Of a stretch of 64,000 nt of DNA, positions 6,652-15,572 are shown piece by piece. Position numbers and translations under genes: made by a program. Where the stretch lies: assembly GCA_963770485.1 (NCBI GenBank), contig CAVYPX010000003.1:1-64000 (forward strand), written 5' to 3'. The notes under the pieces were generated by a model, which was not told where the DNA came from, did not search any database, and saw only the letters and a program-made list of their open reading frames with translations. Every line of letters starts with the position of its first letter. Within the stretch, counting starts at the first letter, position 1. The stretch is from CAVVEC01 sp963770485 (GTDB taxonomy: Bacteria > Acidobacteriota > Terriglobia > Terriglobales > Acidobacteriaceae).

Positions 6652-8564
6652 TCGAACTTATCTGGGAAGGAAAATATGTTGACGGCAAGAGGCAGAACCC
6701 AGTCCGGGTAGCTCTTCCGTTTCAGACCGTCGAGACAGTCAATGAGAGCGCCGTGGATCGCCAGCGAAACTTGGAATTATTTTCGTCTGGTCGGCAGACT
6801 GAGTGGCGCAACAGGCTGATCTGGGGCGATAACAAGTACGTGCTTCCTTCCCTTTTGCCGGAGTTTGCAGGCAAGGTTGACCTCATCTATATCGATCCTC
6901 CCTTCACGACGGGACAAGACTTTTCATTCAACGCAACTATCCCCAACTATCCCGCTGACGATGATGATCCGACCGTTTTCACGAAGCAACCCTCCATCAT
7001 CGAGCAAAAGGCGTACCGTGATACATGGGGGGCGGGTGACGAGTCTTACCTCCAAGTGATGTACGAGCGGCTCACGCTAATGAGAGAGTTGCTGAATGAA
7101 AAAGGCACGATCTACGTGCACTGTGACTGGCGAAAAAATAGTGCACTTCGTCTGATACTCGATGAGGTGTTTGGAAGCAATAACTTCATGAATGAGGTTA
7201 TCTGGAAGAGAGACTCCGCCGCCAAGGGAGCAAAGAAAACGTCTCGCCAATGGTCACGTGAAGGCGACAACATCTTGGTCTACCGAAAAGAGGAAGGAGC
7301 CTTCTTCACGCAGGTCTACATTACCGAGCTTACGGACACGCAACTTCGTGAGTATATGTACGAAGACCCCGATGGGCGCAAGTTTAAGAAGGTAACGCTG
7401 GGCGACTATTCGCAAACGTCCATCGAGCAATTTCGAAAGCAGAATCTGATTTACAAAACGTCGTCAGGTCGAGAATACAAGAAGTATTACCTTGATGAAG
7501 CGCGTTTCGCCATCGGATCAATCTGGACTGACATCGTAAATTTGTCAAAGGGACAACACGAACAAGTTGGCTACCTTACCCAAAAACCTGAAGAACTGCT
7601 AGATCGCATTATTCGGGCATCATCTCAGGAAGGCGATTTGGTTCTCGATTGTTTCGCTGGTAGTGGCACAACCGCTGTAGCTGCTGAGAAGTTGAACCGC
7701 CGTTGGATTGCATGCGACCTGAGTCGTTTTGCAATTCACACGACTCGCAAGCGTCTTCTGTCGGTACAGGGGGTAAACCCTTTTGCTGTTCAAAACCTCG
7801 GCAAATATGAGAGGCAAACATGGCAGGTCGCCGAGTTTCACAGTGGGGGAACTGATGCACTGGAACAACAGCGACTCCGAGATACTGCATACCGAAAGTT
7901 CATTTTAGATTTGTATCGTGCAACGGCGGTTGGGGGCTTTCAGTGGCTTCATGGGATACGGTCTGGGCGGATGGTACACGTCGGAGCAGTGGACGCACCC
8001 GTTACACTGACTGACGTCAAAGCAATCGCAAGAGAGGTTTGGAAGGCAGCTAGTGTTGGGGGCACGAAGAAAGCCGCTGTAGATATTATTGGCTGGGAGT
8101 TCGCGTTCGAGTTAAACGAAACTGCAAGAGAAGTTGCTGCTCAATCGCGTGTAGACGTTACATTCAAGAAGATTCCACGCGAAGTTCTCGAAAAAAAGGC
8201 AATCGAACAAGGCGACATCAAGTTCTTCGAGCTAGGAGCGTTATCTGTCGAAACAAAATTGAACAAGCACGAGGTCACGATCAAACTGACTGACTTCGTA
8301 ATCCCCATCGATGATGTTCCCGAAGACGTGCGGAAAGAGATCAAGCATTGGAGTCAGATGATCGACTACTGGGCGGTGGACTGGAACTTCAACGACGATA
8401 CCTTTCACAACCAGTGGCAGTCGTATCGAACCCGCAAGCAACCTAAACTTGAACTCTCAACAAGGCACGAATATCCCGCACAAGGAAAGTACAGGATGGT
8501 TGTTAAAGTCATTGACATTCTTGGGAACGACACGACTCGAACTATAGACGTCGAGGTGAAATAG
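6648..8564 (+). CDS. mod: Type III restriction-modification methyltransferase (Mod)
   Basis: A 638-residue DNA N6-adenine methyltransferase of the beta class. The catalytic motif IV, DPPF, is in LIYIDPPFTTG at about residue 80; the AdoMet-binding motif I, FAGSGTTAVAAEKL, comes later at about 335, the order usual for type III Mod. HCDWR and GYLTQKPEELLDRII are also typical. The middle region between the motifs carries target recognition, and the C-terminal 180 or so residues probably contact Res. The start overlaps the small zinc-protein stop, and the res gene begins 2 bp after the stop, so this is one operon. A decayed second copy of its 5' end lies at 6304. Confidence 0.93.
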   Translation: MIELIWEGKYVDGKRQNPVRVALPFQTVETVNESAVDRQRNLELFSSGRQTEWRNRLIWGDNKYVLPSLLPEFAGKVDLIYIDPPFTTGQDFSFNATIPNYPADDDDPTVFTKQPSIIEQKAYRDTWGAGDESYLQVMYERLTLMRELLNEKGTIYVHCDWRKNSALRLILDEVFGSNNFMNEVIWKRDSAAKGAKKTSRQWSREGDNILVYRKEEGAFFTQVYITELTDTQLREYMYEDPDGRKFKKVTLGDYSQTSIEQFRKQNLIYKTSSGREYKKYYLDEARFAIGSIWTDIVNLSKGQHEQVGYLTQKPEELLDRIIRASSQEGDLVLDCFAGSGTTAVAAEKLNRRWIACDLSRFAIHTTRKRLLSVQGVNPFAVQNLGKYERQTWQVAEFHSGGTDALEQQRLRDTAYRKFILDLYRATAVGGFQWLHGIRSGRMVHVGAVDAPVTLTDVKAIAREVWKAASVGGTKKAAVDIIGWEFAFELNETAREVAAQSRVDVTFKKIPREVLEKKAIEQGDIKFFELGALSVETKLNKHEVTIKLTDFVIPIDDVPEDVRKEIKHWSQMIDYWAVDWNFNDDTFHNQWQSYRTRKQPKLELSTRHEYPAQGKYRMVVKVIDILGNDTTRTIDVEVK

Positions 8565-8566
8565 CT

Positions 8567-11083
8567 ATGCCACGGCGGAAGCGTGCAGCGGTGATTGCTC
8601 AGAACGACTTGCTGGATGTCGCCTCGAAGCTGCGCACTGCGCCGTGCGTTCCGGCTTTACGAGAAGCGGTTAAGTCGTGGGTTGCTGGCGGCTATAAAGG
8701 CATTACGGACACGACTCGTATCCTTCTGAACCACTGGTTCTACACCGACCACAAGCTGCCCACGGGCGCTCCATTCAGGTACCACCGCTCTCAGCAGGAA
8801 GCCATCGAGACGATGGTCTTCGTTTGGGAATTTGAAAAGGTACGCAGCCGGAAGGCGCTGCTTGAACGCTATGCGTCAGACCTCAAAGACGTCCGACTTC
8901 CGCCGCTCGATCATTTTGCGCGGTACTGCGTAAAGATGGCGACAGGGAGCGGCAAGACGAAAGTCATGTCACTCGCTGTGGCGTGGCAATTCCTCAATGC
9001 TGCGCGTGAGTCAGACGAAATCGCCAAGGACTACGCGAAGACCTTTCTGCTTCTGGCTCCAAACGTCATCGTTCTGGAACGGCTTAAGACCGACTTCGTG
9101 AGTGGACGTATTTTCCGCAGCGATCCAGTAATCCCTCGCGAACTGGAGATTTTTTGGGAATTCGATTGCGTTATGCGCGGTGAAGGGGAGAAGTCGCCAG
9201 CAGAAGGAATGCTGTTCTTGACTAATATCCAGCAATTCTACGAGCGTGCCGACCGCAACGCGGATGAAGAACCGGAGCAGATGACGGCAGTGCTCGGATC
9301 GAAACCGCCGACCCAGAAGTTGGAACTAACGGATTTTGGGGACAGGATCGCGTTACGAGCCGGGCATCTTGTAGTCCTCAACGACGAGGCGCATCATACT
9401 CACGACGAAGACAGCGAGTGGAACAAGACTATCCGCACCCTTCATGCAAAGACTCCTATCGCGGCACAGTTAGACTTTTCCGCAACTCCCAGATTTCAGA
9501 AGGGTGCCATTTTCCCATGGACGATCTCAGACTACCCGCTGAAGCAAGCCATTCTCGACAACATTGTTAAACGCCCGATGAAGGGCATTGCCAGAATAGT
9601 CGAAGCGAAGTCCGAATATGCAAGTGTTAGATACCGTGGTTATCTGACGGCGGCGGTCGAACGCTGGCGGGAATATCGCGACCAACTTACGAAGCTAAAG
9701 CGTAAACCCGTCCTCTTCGTGATGATGAATGACACCGACGAAGCCGATGATGTGGCGGGATGGCTGCGGGAGAAGTACCCCACGGAGTTTGGCGGCGACA
9801 GGACACAGGTCATCCACACAGACAAATCAGGCGAGGTCAGTAAGAAAGAACTGGATGAGGCGCGGAAGGCAGTCCATGACGTAGATCAGCCGGAGAGTCC
9901 GATCAACGCCATTGTCAGCGTGCTGATGTTGCGCGAAGGCTGGGATGTCAAGAATGTAACCGTCGTCGTGGGGTTGCGACCGTACACTGCGAAAGCCAAC
10001 ATTCTGCCGGAGCAAGCTATCGGGCGCGGGCTGCGCCTAATGTTCCGCGATGTCCCAGTGGACTTCACAGAGCGCGTGGACATCATCGGAAACCAGAAGT
10101 TCCTCGACTTCGTTGACGATCTGGAAAAGCTCGAAGATTTGAAGCTGGACACGTTCGAGATCGGTAAAGACAAGGTCGGTATAGTCACGATCTTGCCGCT
10201 CGATAGCCAGAAAGAGTACGACATCGGTCTCCCGGTTCTTTCTCCCACTCTGGTGCGCAAGAAGACGCTCGCGGATGAAATCGCGGGTTTGAACGTGATG
10301 TCATTCCAGACAATACTCCTGCCATTGAGCGCGGACGATCCTCGCAATAAGACGTTCCGGTATGAGGGCTACGACATCATCACGCTTCGTAAGGAAGTCG
10401 AGCGTGACTACACCATTCCAGACCCGCAGACCTCTCAGGAGGTCATCGGCTATTACTCGCGTCGCATCGCAGAAGCAGTCAAGCTCCCGTCCCAGTTTGC
10501 GGCGCTTGCCCCGAAGGTGCGTGAGTTCTTTGAGCAGAAGGCATTTGGGCAGACGGTGGACTTGTCAGACCCAGTGGTCGTAAAGGCGATGGGCACGCCC
10601 GTGGCGCACTTCGTATGCGTTGATGTCTTCTCGAAGGCGCTGAAGAAATTGACTATCGCCGAGCAGGAACCCAAGCTGCTCGAACCGGAGCGGCTCCTGT
10701 CCACTTGTCCGCCGTTCCCGTGGTCGCGGGTCGTGCTGGAGGATGCGAAGACTGTCTTCAACCTAGTGCCGTGCGACAACAACTTCGAGCGCGACTTCGC
10801 CAAGTTTCTGCAAGACGCAAACGACGTGACGAGGTTTGCAAAGCTCCCCCGACCCTTCGGCTTCGCAATTGACTACACGGACGGCTCGATGAACCTGCGG
10901 TCGTACTACCCCGATTTTGTTGCCGTGGACAAAAAGGGCACACACTGGCTGCTAGAAACGAAGGGCGCGGAGACGGGCGAGGTCGCGCACAAGGACAGTT
11001 GCGGCGACTCAGTGGTGCGCGAACGCCACGCAGCTTACCGGGACGAAGTGGGAATACCTCAAGGTTCCGCAGAAGGATTTTGA
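8567..11083 (+). CDS. res: Type III restriction endonuclease, Res subunit (frameshifted near the end)
   Basis: An 838-residue superfamily 2 helicase/nuclease. Motif I is VKMATGSGKTKV and motif II is LNDEAHH; EQAIGRGLRLMF is motif VI. The C-terminal PD-(D/E)XK nuclease is visible as YYPDFVAVDKKGTHWLLETKGAE. The frame then departs from the family: after AHKD the residues are unlike any Res end. Dropping one base at about 10996-10998 restores a sensible tail to a stop at 11162, which would overlap the kinase start as ATGA. The visible product therefore lacks its natural last 50 or so residues, although the catalytic motifs are intact. It may be a sequencing error or a true mutation. Confidence 0.9.
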   Translation: MPRRKRAAVIAQNDLLDVASKLRTAPCVPALREAVKSWVAGGYKGITDTTRILLNHWFYTDHKLPTGAPFRYHRSQQEAIETMVFVWEFEKVRSRKALLERYASDLKDVRLPPLDHFARYCVKMATGSGKTKVMSLAVAWQFLNAARESDEIAKDYAKTFLLLAPNVIVLERLKTDFVSGRIFRSDPVIPRELEIFWEFDCVMRGEGEKSPAEGMLFLTNIQQFYERADRNADEEPEQMTAVLGSKPPTQKLELTDFGDRIALRAGHLVVLNDEAHHTHDEDSEWNKTIRTLHAKTPIAAQLDFSATPRFQKGAIFPWTISDYPLKQAILDNIVKRPMKGIARIVEAKSEYASVRYRGYLTAAVERWREYRDQLTKLKRKPVLFVMMNDTDEADDVAGWLREKYPTEFGGDRTQVIHTDKSGEVSKKELDEARKAVHDVDQPESPINAIVSVLMLREGWDVKNVTVVVGLRPYTAKANILPEQAIGRGLRLMFRDVPVDFTERVDIIGNQKFLDFVDDLEKLEDLKLDTFEIGKDKVGIVTILPLDSQKEYDIGLPVLSPTLVRKKTLADEIAGLNVMSFQTILLPLSADDPRNKTFRYEGYDIITLRKEVERDYTIPDPQTSQEVIGYYSRRIAEAVKLPSQFAALAPKVREFFEQKAFGQTVDLSDPVVVKAMGTPVAHFVCVDVFSKALKKLTIAEQEPKLLEPERLLSTCPPFPWSRVVLEDAKTVFNLVPCDNNFERDFAKFLQDANDVTRFAKLPRPFGFAIDYTDGSMNLRSYYPDFVAVDKKGTHWLLETKGAETGEVAHKDSCGDSVVRERHAAYRDEVGIPQGSAEGF

Positions 11084-11162
11084 GACGCTACAGCCGAGCC
11101 GTCTGGAACACCTGATAGCGTTGAAGCCGACAAATCTGTTTGAACCCGCTACTAAGAAATGA
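10997..11162 (+). pseudogene. Out-of-frame C-terminal tail of res
   Basis: In the frame one base ahead of res, this stretch reads without stops as VAATQWCANATQL, then TKWEYLKVPQKDF and LEHLIALKPTNLF, ending in TGA at 11160-11162. Such an ending (WEYLKVPQ-F) is typical of Res subunits. The stop would overlap the downstream ATG as ATGA, matching the other junctions of the operon. It is best read as the original 3' end of res, cut off by a one-base insertion. Confidence 0.7.
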
Positions 11163-11998
11163 CACCAACCAATCCTTTCTCCGCAAAGGAAGTTGAAGCG
11201 AGCTTCGGGGGAAGGTATGTGTTGGGGTCTGAGCTTCGAGTAGGTGGACAGGGTGTTGTTTATCGAGCTAAGCGAGTTCGCCTCCCAGACGGCTCTGCTT
11301 GCAGCGACGAGGTCGCGCTGAAACTTCACCTCGACGCAAAACAAGACAAGCGAGTGGAGCGAGAAATCGAAGCCATGAAATATCTGCGGCACCCGGCTCT
11401 CGCAACGCTCTTGGAAGAAGGCACGATTTCGATAGCTGGCAAGCAGACGCGATACATTGCATGGGAATTCATCGACGGTGAGCCTTTAGATTTGCGTCTG
11501 TCGAGAGGAGCAGTCAGCGAACACGAAGCGATTCGGATCGCCCGTGATGTCACTTCGGCTATCGTCGCCCTCTGGGCTAAGCACATCGTTCATCGGGACA
11601 TCGCACCGAAGAACATAATGATCAAACCCGATGGGAGTGCGATCCTGATCGACTTAGGGGGAGCACGTCATCTCGACAATACCAGCATCACCGCCGCTGG
11701 CATGACGTTTGGTACTCCGGGCTACTTCTCGCCGGAACAATTTCGGGCAGAACGGGCGCTCACGAGCGCTTCGGATGTGTTCACACTTGCGGTGGTGATG
11801 CTGGAGTGCCTGCTGGGGCACCATCCCACGAATCACGATCAGCACCAACTTGCTACTTCGCCGCCATCGTCGAATTCGCTGGTGCCGGGGGCGGGACAAG
11901 AATTTCGCGAGACAATCAACCAGATGCTCCAGCTACGAGCGGCTTTCCGACCGCCTGCTGACAAGGTTCTTATTACATTTCAAAGACTCGCGAAATAG
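11159..11998 (+). CDS. Ser/Thr protein kinase
   Basis: A 279-residue Hanks-type kinase. The glycine loop is VGGQGVVYRA, the ATP-binding Lys is in EVALKLH, the catalytic loop is HRDIAPKN, the metal-binding motif is DLGG (for DFG), and GTPGYFSPEQF is the activation segment and APE-like motif. No membrane span or sensor domain follows, so it is a bare cytosolic kinase. It sits directly behind the type III res gene, overlapping the restored res frame, and 8 bp before a gene of unknown function. Kinases are known in several defence systems, such as BREX-type and abortive infection systems; here the link is positional only. Confidence 0.88.
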   Translation: MTPTNPFSAKEVEASFGGRYVLGSELRVGGQGVVYRAKRVRLPDGSACSDEVALKLHLDAKQDKRVEREIEAMKYLRHPALATLLEEGTISIAGKQTRYIAWEFIDGEPLDLRLSRGAVSEHEAIRIARDVTSAIVALWAKHIVHRDIAPKNIMIKPDGSAILIDLGGARHLDNTSITAAGMTFGTPGYFSPEQFRAERALTSASDVFTLAVVMLECLLGHHPTNHDQHQLATSPPSSNSLVPGAGQEFRETINQMLQLRAAFRPPADKVLITFQRLAK

Positions 11999-12006
11999 AG
12001 GTAGCC

Positions 12007-13296
12007 GTGTACTTTTTCAATGCACGATTGCGCTTTAAGATCAGACCGACACCAACGACGATTCCGGGGTCGATCATTGCAGCGTCGGCAATTTCTGCTG
12101 TAGACCTCGAACGACGGAAGTTCGGTGATTACGGGCACTTCAAGAAGAAACTGCTTGATCCCCAATTGTACGTGGCTACAGTTGACCCGGCTCTCGATCC
12201 CGACATCGTCGCAAGGCTTGCCGCTTATCCGTGGTTTCACGGTCAAGACGTTCCCAAGTACAAGTCTGGAGAGCATGGCACTCGGACGGCATGGAAGAAA
12301 AAGCACAAAGACAGCCTCGTTTCGAAGTGGACTCGTACAGTGCCGACCACGCCGGATGCAATCCGCAAGGCTGCTCGTGCAGCCGTCGAATTCCAATTGA
12401 AACTTGGATGTGATGGAGTTCTGCTCGCAGTGCCGCTTACAACGATTGCAGATCAGACTCTTCAGGCTGAACTGGACTGGATCGAGGCTGGAATCCAAGC
12501 GTGCGTTGATCTAAAAGTTGACTGTCCCGTTTATGCGACTGTGGCGCTTTCGGAAGCCGTCCTCCACGTTCCTGCACTCAAGAATCCAATCATCCACGCC
12601 TTATCGAATCACATTGCCTCACGCGCAGAGTTGGCAGGGGCATATATCGTTCTCGAACAAACCGAACCCAGTAATTATTTCTGGAATTCGAAAGACCCTT
12701 TGATGGCTCTGATGGTCTTGATTGACGACCTTGTTCGGGGCGCAGGCAAGAAGGTCATTGTCAATTACGTAGGTACGTTCGGTCTAGTTGCGAATGCAGT
12801 TGGCGCAGAAATATGGTCTACCGGGTACTACTTGATGCAACGTCGCTTCAGCCTCAAAGGGATGACGGGAATCGCACGCCCGCGCTATCACAGCCTCGCG
12901 CTGGCAGGAGACATCGGCGTGAAGGAAGACCTCGCACGCATACGGAACGCTGGGTTAGCAGACAAGCTCATGACCCCAACGTCCGCTGATGCCATTCTGC
13001 GAACCGCACTAGCGCAGGGGAAAGACCCCGGCTCTGTGCCGGAATGGAAATACTCGCCAAACAACGCCTCCGCCGCCCAAGAGCATTACTTGCAGATAGT
13101 CTCCGACATGGGTGCGAAGCTAGATACGATGTCTGCGGCTCAGCGACAAGACTGGGTAATGAAGTGGCTAACTGAAGCTGTGAAATTGGTGGATGTGATA
13201 GAGCAGAAGGAAATCGTCGGAATGGCTACGGACACGAGCCATCAAAAAGTTTGGCTCGATGTTTTCACTGACTGGAGTAGCTACGCTAAACAATAG
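12007..13296 (+). CDS. Hypothetical protein, possible TIM-barrel
   Basis: A 429-residue protein starting at GTG, with GAGG six to nine bases upstream, 8 bp after the kinase gene. The sequence alternates helices and short beta strands (GVLLAVPLTT, CPVYATVAL, GAYIVLEQT, KVIVNYVGTFG, GAEIWSTG), which suggests a TIM-barrel. A basic patch, TAWKKKHKD, lies near residue 97. The family is not recognised; a distant likeness to tRNA-guanine transglycosylase-like barrels is possible but unproven. Its place at the end of the RM-kinase operon suggests it belongs to that system. It overlaps the convergent nuclease gene by 16 bp. Confidence 0.55.
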   Translation: MYFFNARLRFKIRPTPTTIPGSIIAASAISAVDLERRKFGDYGHFKKKLLDPQLYVATVDPALDPDIVARLAAYPWFHGQDVPKYKSGEHGTRTAWKKKHKDSLVSKWTRTVPTTPDAIRKAARAAVEFQLKLGCDGVLLAVPLTTIADQTLQAELDWIEAGIQACVDLKVDCPVYATVALSEAVLHVPALKNPIIHALSNHIASRAELAGAYIVLEQTEPSNYFWNSKDPLMALMVLIDDLVRGAGKKVIVNYVGTFGLVANAVGAEIWSTGYYLMQRRFSLKGMTGIARPRYHSLALAGDIGVKEDLARIRNAGLADKLMTPTSADAILRTALAQGKDPGSVPEWKYSPNNASAAQEHYLQIVSDMGAKLDTMSAAQRQDWVMKWLTEAVKLVDVIEQKEIVGMATDTSHQKVWLDVFTDWSSYAKQ

Positions 13297-13989
13297 GGCG
13301 TCGAATCAGCGAGTTTGCCCAACGCGAATAAGCGGTCATCCGAAGGACTCGGTTTCGCTCCTGCAACCGCCGCGATCTTCCTCTTCACGGTATGCCCACA
13401 CTGCAAGAACAAGCCTATCCCATTCGACGCGAAGGCTGCCCTGATGTCAGCGTCAAGCCTCACCTGATTTCCGTCAAGCACTACGTATGCTTCATCCGCG
13501 AATTCTCGGTACACAATCGCTTGATCCAAAGCCTCTCGCCAACGTCGGAGCTTAACTTCAATCGCAATTAGCTTCACTCCATGCGAGACGTCGAACTCCG
13601 GTCGAATTTCAACTTCGCCAGATTCCTTTTTTTGCGATTGCGCCGACTCGCTTCAGGGCAGACATCGCAGCGACAGCGGCGTGCTCGCTGATCAGCAACT
13701 CTTCCCTGAGTTGCTGTTCCCCTGATGCGATCTTTTGCGTGGACAGCCATGCGAGGACGTGGCGCGACACGGAATTGAGATTCTTCCAACGAGGGAGATC
13801 GCCCGACCAGATGCCTACAAGAATGTCGGGAACCACTGAACCTATAATCGGTTCTCGCAAGACCCTTAAGCGCTGACCTGAACGCATTCGGAAGATCGCT
13901 GGCAGTGATTCAACGAGCGGGTTCAACATGTCACACTCGAATCGGAACGGGGTCTCAGGGGTGCTCACGGAGCCAATCATAAGTCGCAT
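13281..13989 (-). pseudogene. Frameshifted wHTH / PD-(D/E)XK nuclease-like gene
   Basis: Two adjacent minus-strand frames form one protein. The first (from about 13989) ends with a winged-helix-like region, LLISEHAAVAAMSALKRVGAIAKK; the second goes on with SGEVEIRPEFDVSHGVKLIAIEVK. The joint is a run of seven A (T on the plus strand, 13626-13632): with six A the frame is continuous for about 235 residues. FD followed by IEVK and the LDQAIVYREFADEAYVVLD strand is the PD-(D/E)XK pattern of small conserved nuclease-like proteins. The frameshift may be a sequencing slip in the homopolymer or real inactivation. Confidence 0.65.
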
Positions 13990-14062
13990 TCGTGAAATTT
14001 CCAAACTAGTTCGTCACCGCTTGTTGCAATAGTCGATTACGTAGCGAGATCGTGGCACAAAT

Positions 14063-14350
14063 TCATGCCAGCAAAGCCGTCACGATGCTGAGCCACTCTG
14101 CATCGAGCGGCTCCCCGCAGAATGGCTTGCCTGCCCGGTGGTACCAATAGCCCGCGTTGCCCTGATCGCCTTCCTTGCGGTGCAAGTAGGCATGAACCCA
14201 CGAACCATCGCATCCTTCATCCTGTTGAGCCGATTCGTGTGCCCGCTTCCAATCGCATTTCGCATCCCACCACAGTCCGGCGAGCGCGGGCGTGAGTCCG
14301 GCTGGCGGTTCGGTCGCGGTGAGGGATTGACGAAAGTCTTCCAAGGTCAT
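14063..14350 (-). CDS. Conserved small hypothetical protein
   Basis: A 95-residue protein starting at the ATG at 14350, with GGAG upstream. It is rich in Trp, with LAGLWWDAKCDWKRAHE, GSWVHAYLHRKEGD, AGYWYHRAGKPF and EWLSIV. This pattern recurs in many bacterial genomes as a small protein with no known function. A truncated second copy lies at 16494-16598 in the same orientation, so it has been duplicated in this island. It lies next to, and is probably co-transcribed with, the HNH endonuclease gene upstream of it. Confidence 0.6.
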   Translation of the reverse strand: MTLEDFRQSLTATEPPAGLTPALAGLWWDAKCDWKRAHESAQQDEGCDGSWVHAYLHRKEGDQGNAGYWYHRAGKPFCGEPLDAEWLSIVTALLA

Positions 14351-14388
14351 TTGTGGGTCTCCGCGACCTGAAGGCAATGCTGCCGCTC

Positions 14389-15333
14389 TTAGCCGCGATA
14401 CACGTTATCGTTGTGCCATCTGAGGAAGTCGGGAGATGGCTGGCGGTCGCCGTACTTTGGCAGTCGCATGATCTCCCCGTGCAGCTTGTAATACTCTTTC
14501 CCGTTGTGAAATTCCTCCCTGATCCGAGAACTGACCTCGATCCCATGGCTCGGCGTCACTGTCATGTAGCCACGGTCGAAGAGCGTGTGCAGGTCTTGGC
14601 GAAGCAGGATGCCGTTCGAAGGTGCATGTGTCCCGCCCGCAGAGTATGGTCTGATGTGCGCGGCTTCGAGGACGTGGAGCACCGGGGAATTGGTGAAGGC
14701 GCACCGCCTGTCGTATGAATCGGTCACAATAAGGCGAAACGACCCTTGACCGAGGCGCGGGAACACCTCCACAGGGTCTCCATAGCGAGGTTGCGGCTCT
14801 TCGATTGGCTGCGCTCCCTGACGGGATGCCCTCATCAGCGATTCGACGCGGTGCCAGATGGCTTTGCCATCGCCGTCAGAATCGTACCCGCGACCCCGGA
14901 CGATCTCCCGTTTCCAGTCTGGCAAAGGAATCCAGTCGGCTCGGTCAAAGAAAGACGGGGACTCCAAGAGGATGCAGCCGATCTGGTAGTCGTCAGCCGC
15001 GCCCGGATTCGGCGTGCGTCGGTATCGAGCGACCCTAGCACGCATCTCCTCCTCTGTACGCGCCCCGTTCTTTTCCCCGAAAGCCTGCCAGACGATGCTG
15101 GCGGGCAGGATCGTGAAGTGGCTGAAGAACCCGCCGCCGACGATGTAGTCGTCGGGGCTGTGGAGCTTGAAGAGGAAGGGTTCGCCGATCTGGAGGGCGC
15201 GAAACTGTTGCTGCCCGCTGGGCTGCCAGAAATTGACTTCATCGAGTCCGTCCAAATGCGACAGGAAATCGAACCAATCACGATCCGTAATTCCGACGAA
15301 GAAACGCACGCGCTCTCCAGCACCGCTGATCAA
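14389..15333 (-). CDS. HNH endonuclease with N-terminal EVE-like domain
   Basis: A 314-residue protein. The C-terminal third has the HNH pattern: YDRRCAFTNSPVLHVLEAAHI, then SNGILLRQDLHTLFDRGY. The N-terminal 150 residues (VRFFVGITDRDWFDFL, VNFWQPSG, GEPFLFKLHSP, YIVGGGFFSHF) look like an EVE/PUA-like fold, which in other proteins reads modified bases. The combination suggests a modification-dependent restriction nuclease. The only start codon after the in-frame stop that fits well is TTG at 15333; a later GTG is possible. It sits in the middle of the island's minus-strand block. Confidence 0.82.
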   Translation of the reverse strand: MISGAGERVRFFVGITDRDWFDFLSHLDGLDEVNFWQPSGQQQFRALQIGEPFLFKLHSPDDYIVGGGFFSHFTILPASIVWQAFGEKNGARTEEEMRARVARYRRTPNPGAADDYQIGCILLESPSFFDRADWIPLPDWKREIVRGRGYDSDGDGKAIWHRVESLMRASRQGAQPIEEPQPRYGDPVEVFPRLGQGSFRLIVTDSYDRRCAFTNSPVLHVLEAAHIRPYSAGGTHAPSNGILLRQDLHTLFDRGYMTVTPSHGIEVSSRIREEFHNGKEYYKLHGEIMRLPKYGDRQPSPDFLRWHNDNVYRG

Positions 15334-15572
15334 AGAGGACAGGTGATTCTATCCTCGATGATCTGGATTTGAAAATCAGCAACGGAAGAGGTCGGCACCG
15401 TCCGATCAGATCACATCCGAGTTCTATGACCACTGCAACGCGACAATTCACTCCGTCCTTCTTCTTCTCGACTGACTCCCAGTCGGCGCAATCGCAAAGT
15501 GGTCAGATCATGGCGTGAAGCCTATGCCTCTGCTGTCGGAGAGTCAAAGCCCCGGATCGTTAGATGACAGCA

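Noticed and set aside
12763..12780. TACGTA-GG-TACGTT at 8-bp spacing
   Set aside because: It lies inside a coding region and codes a natural stretch (YVGTFG); only two boxes, no promoter.
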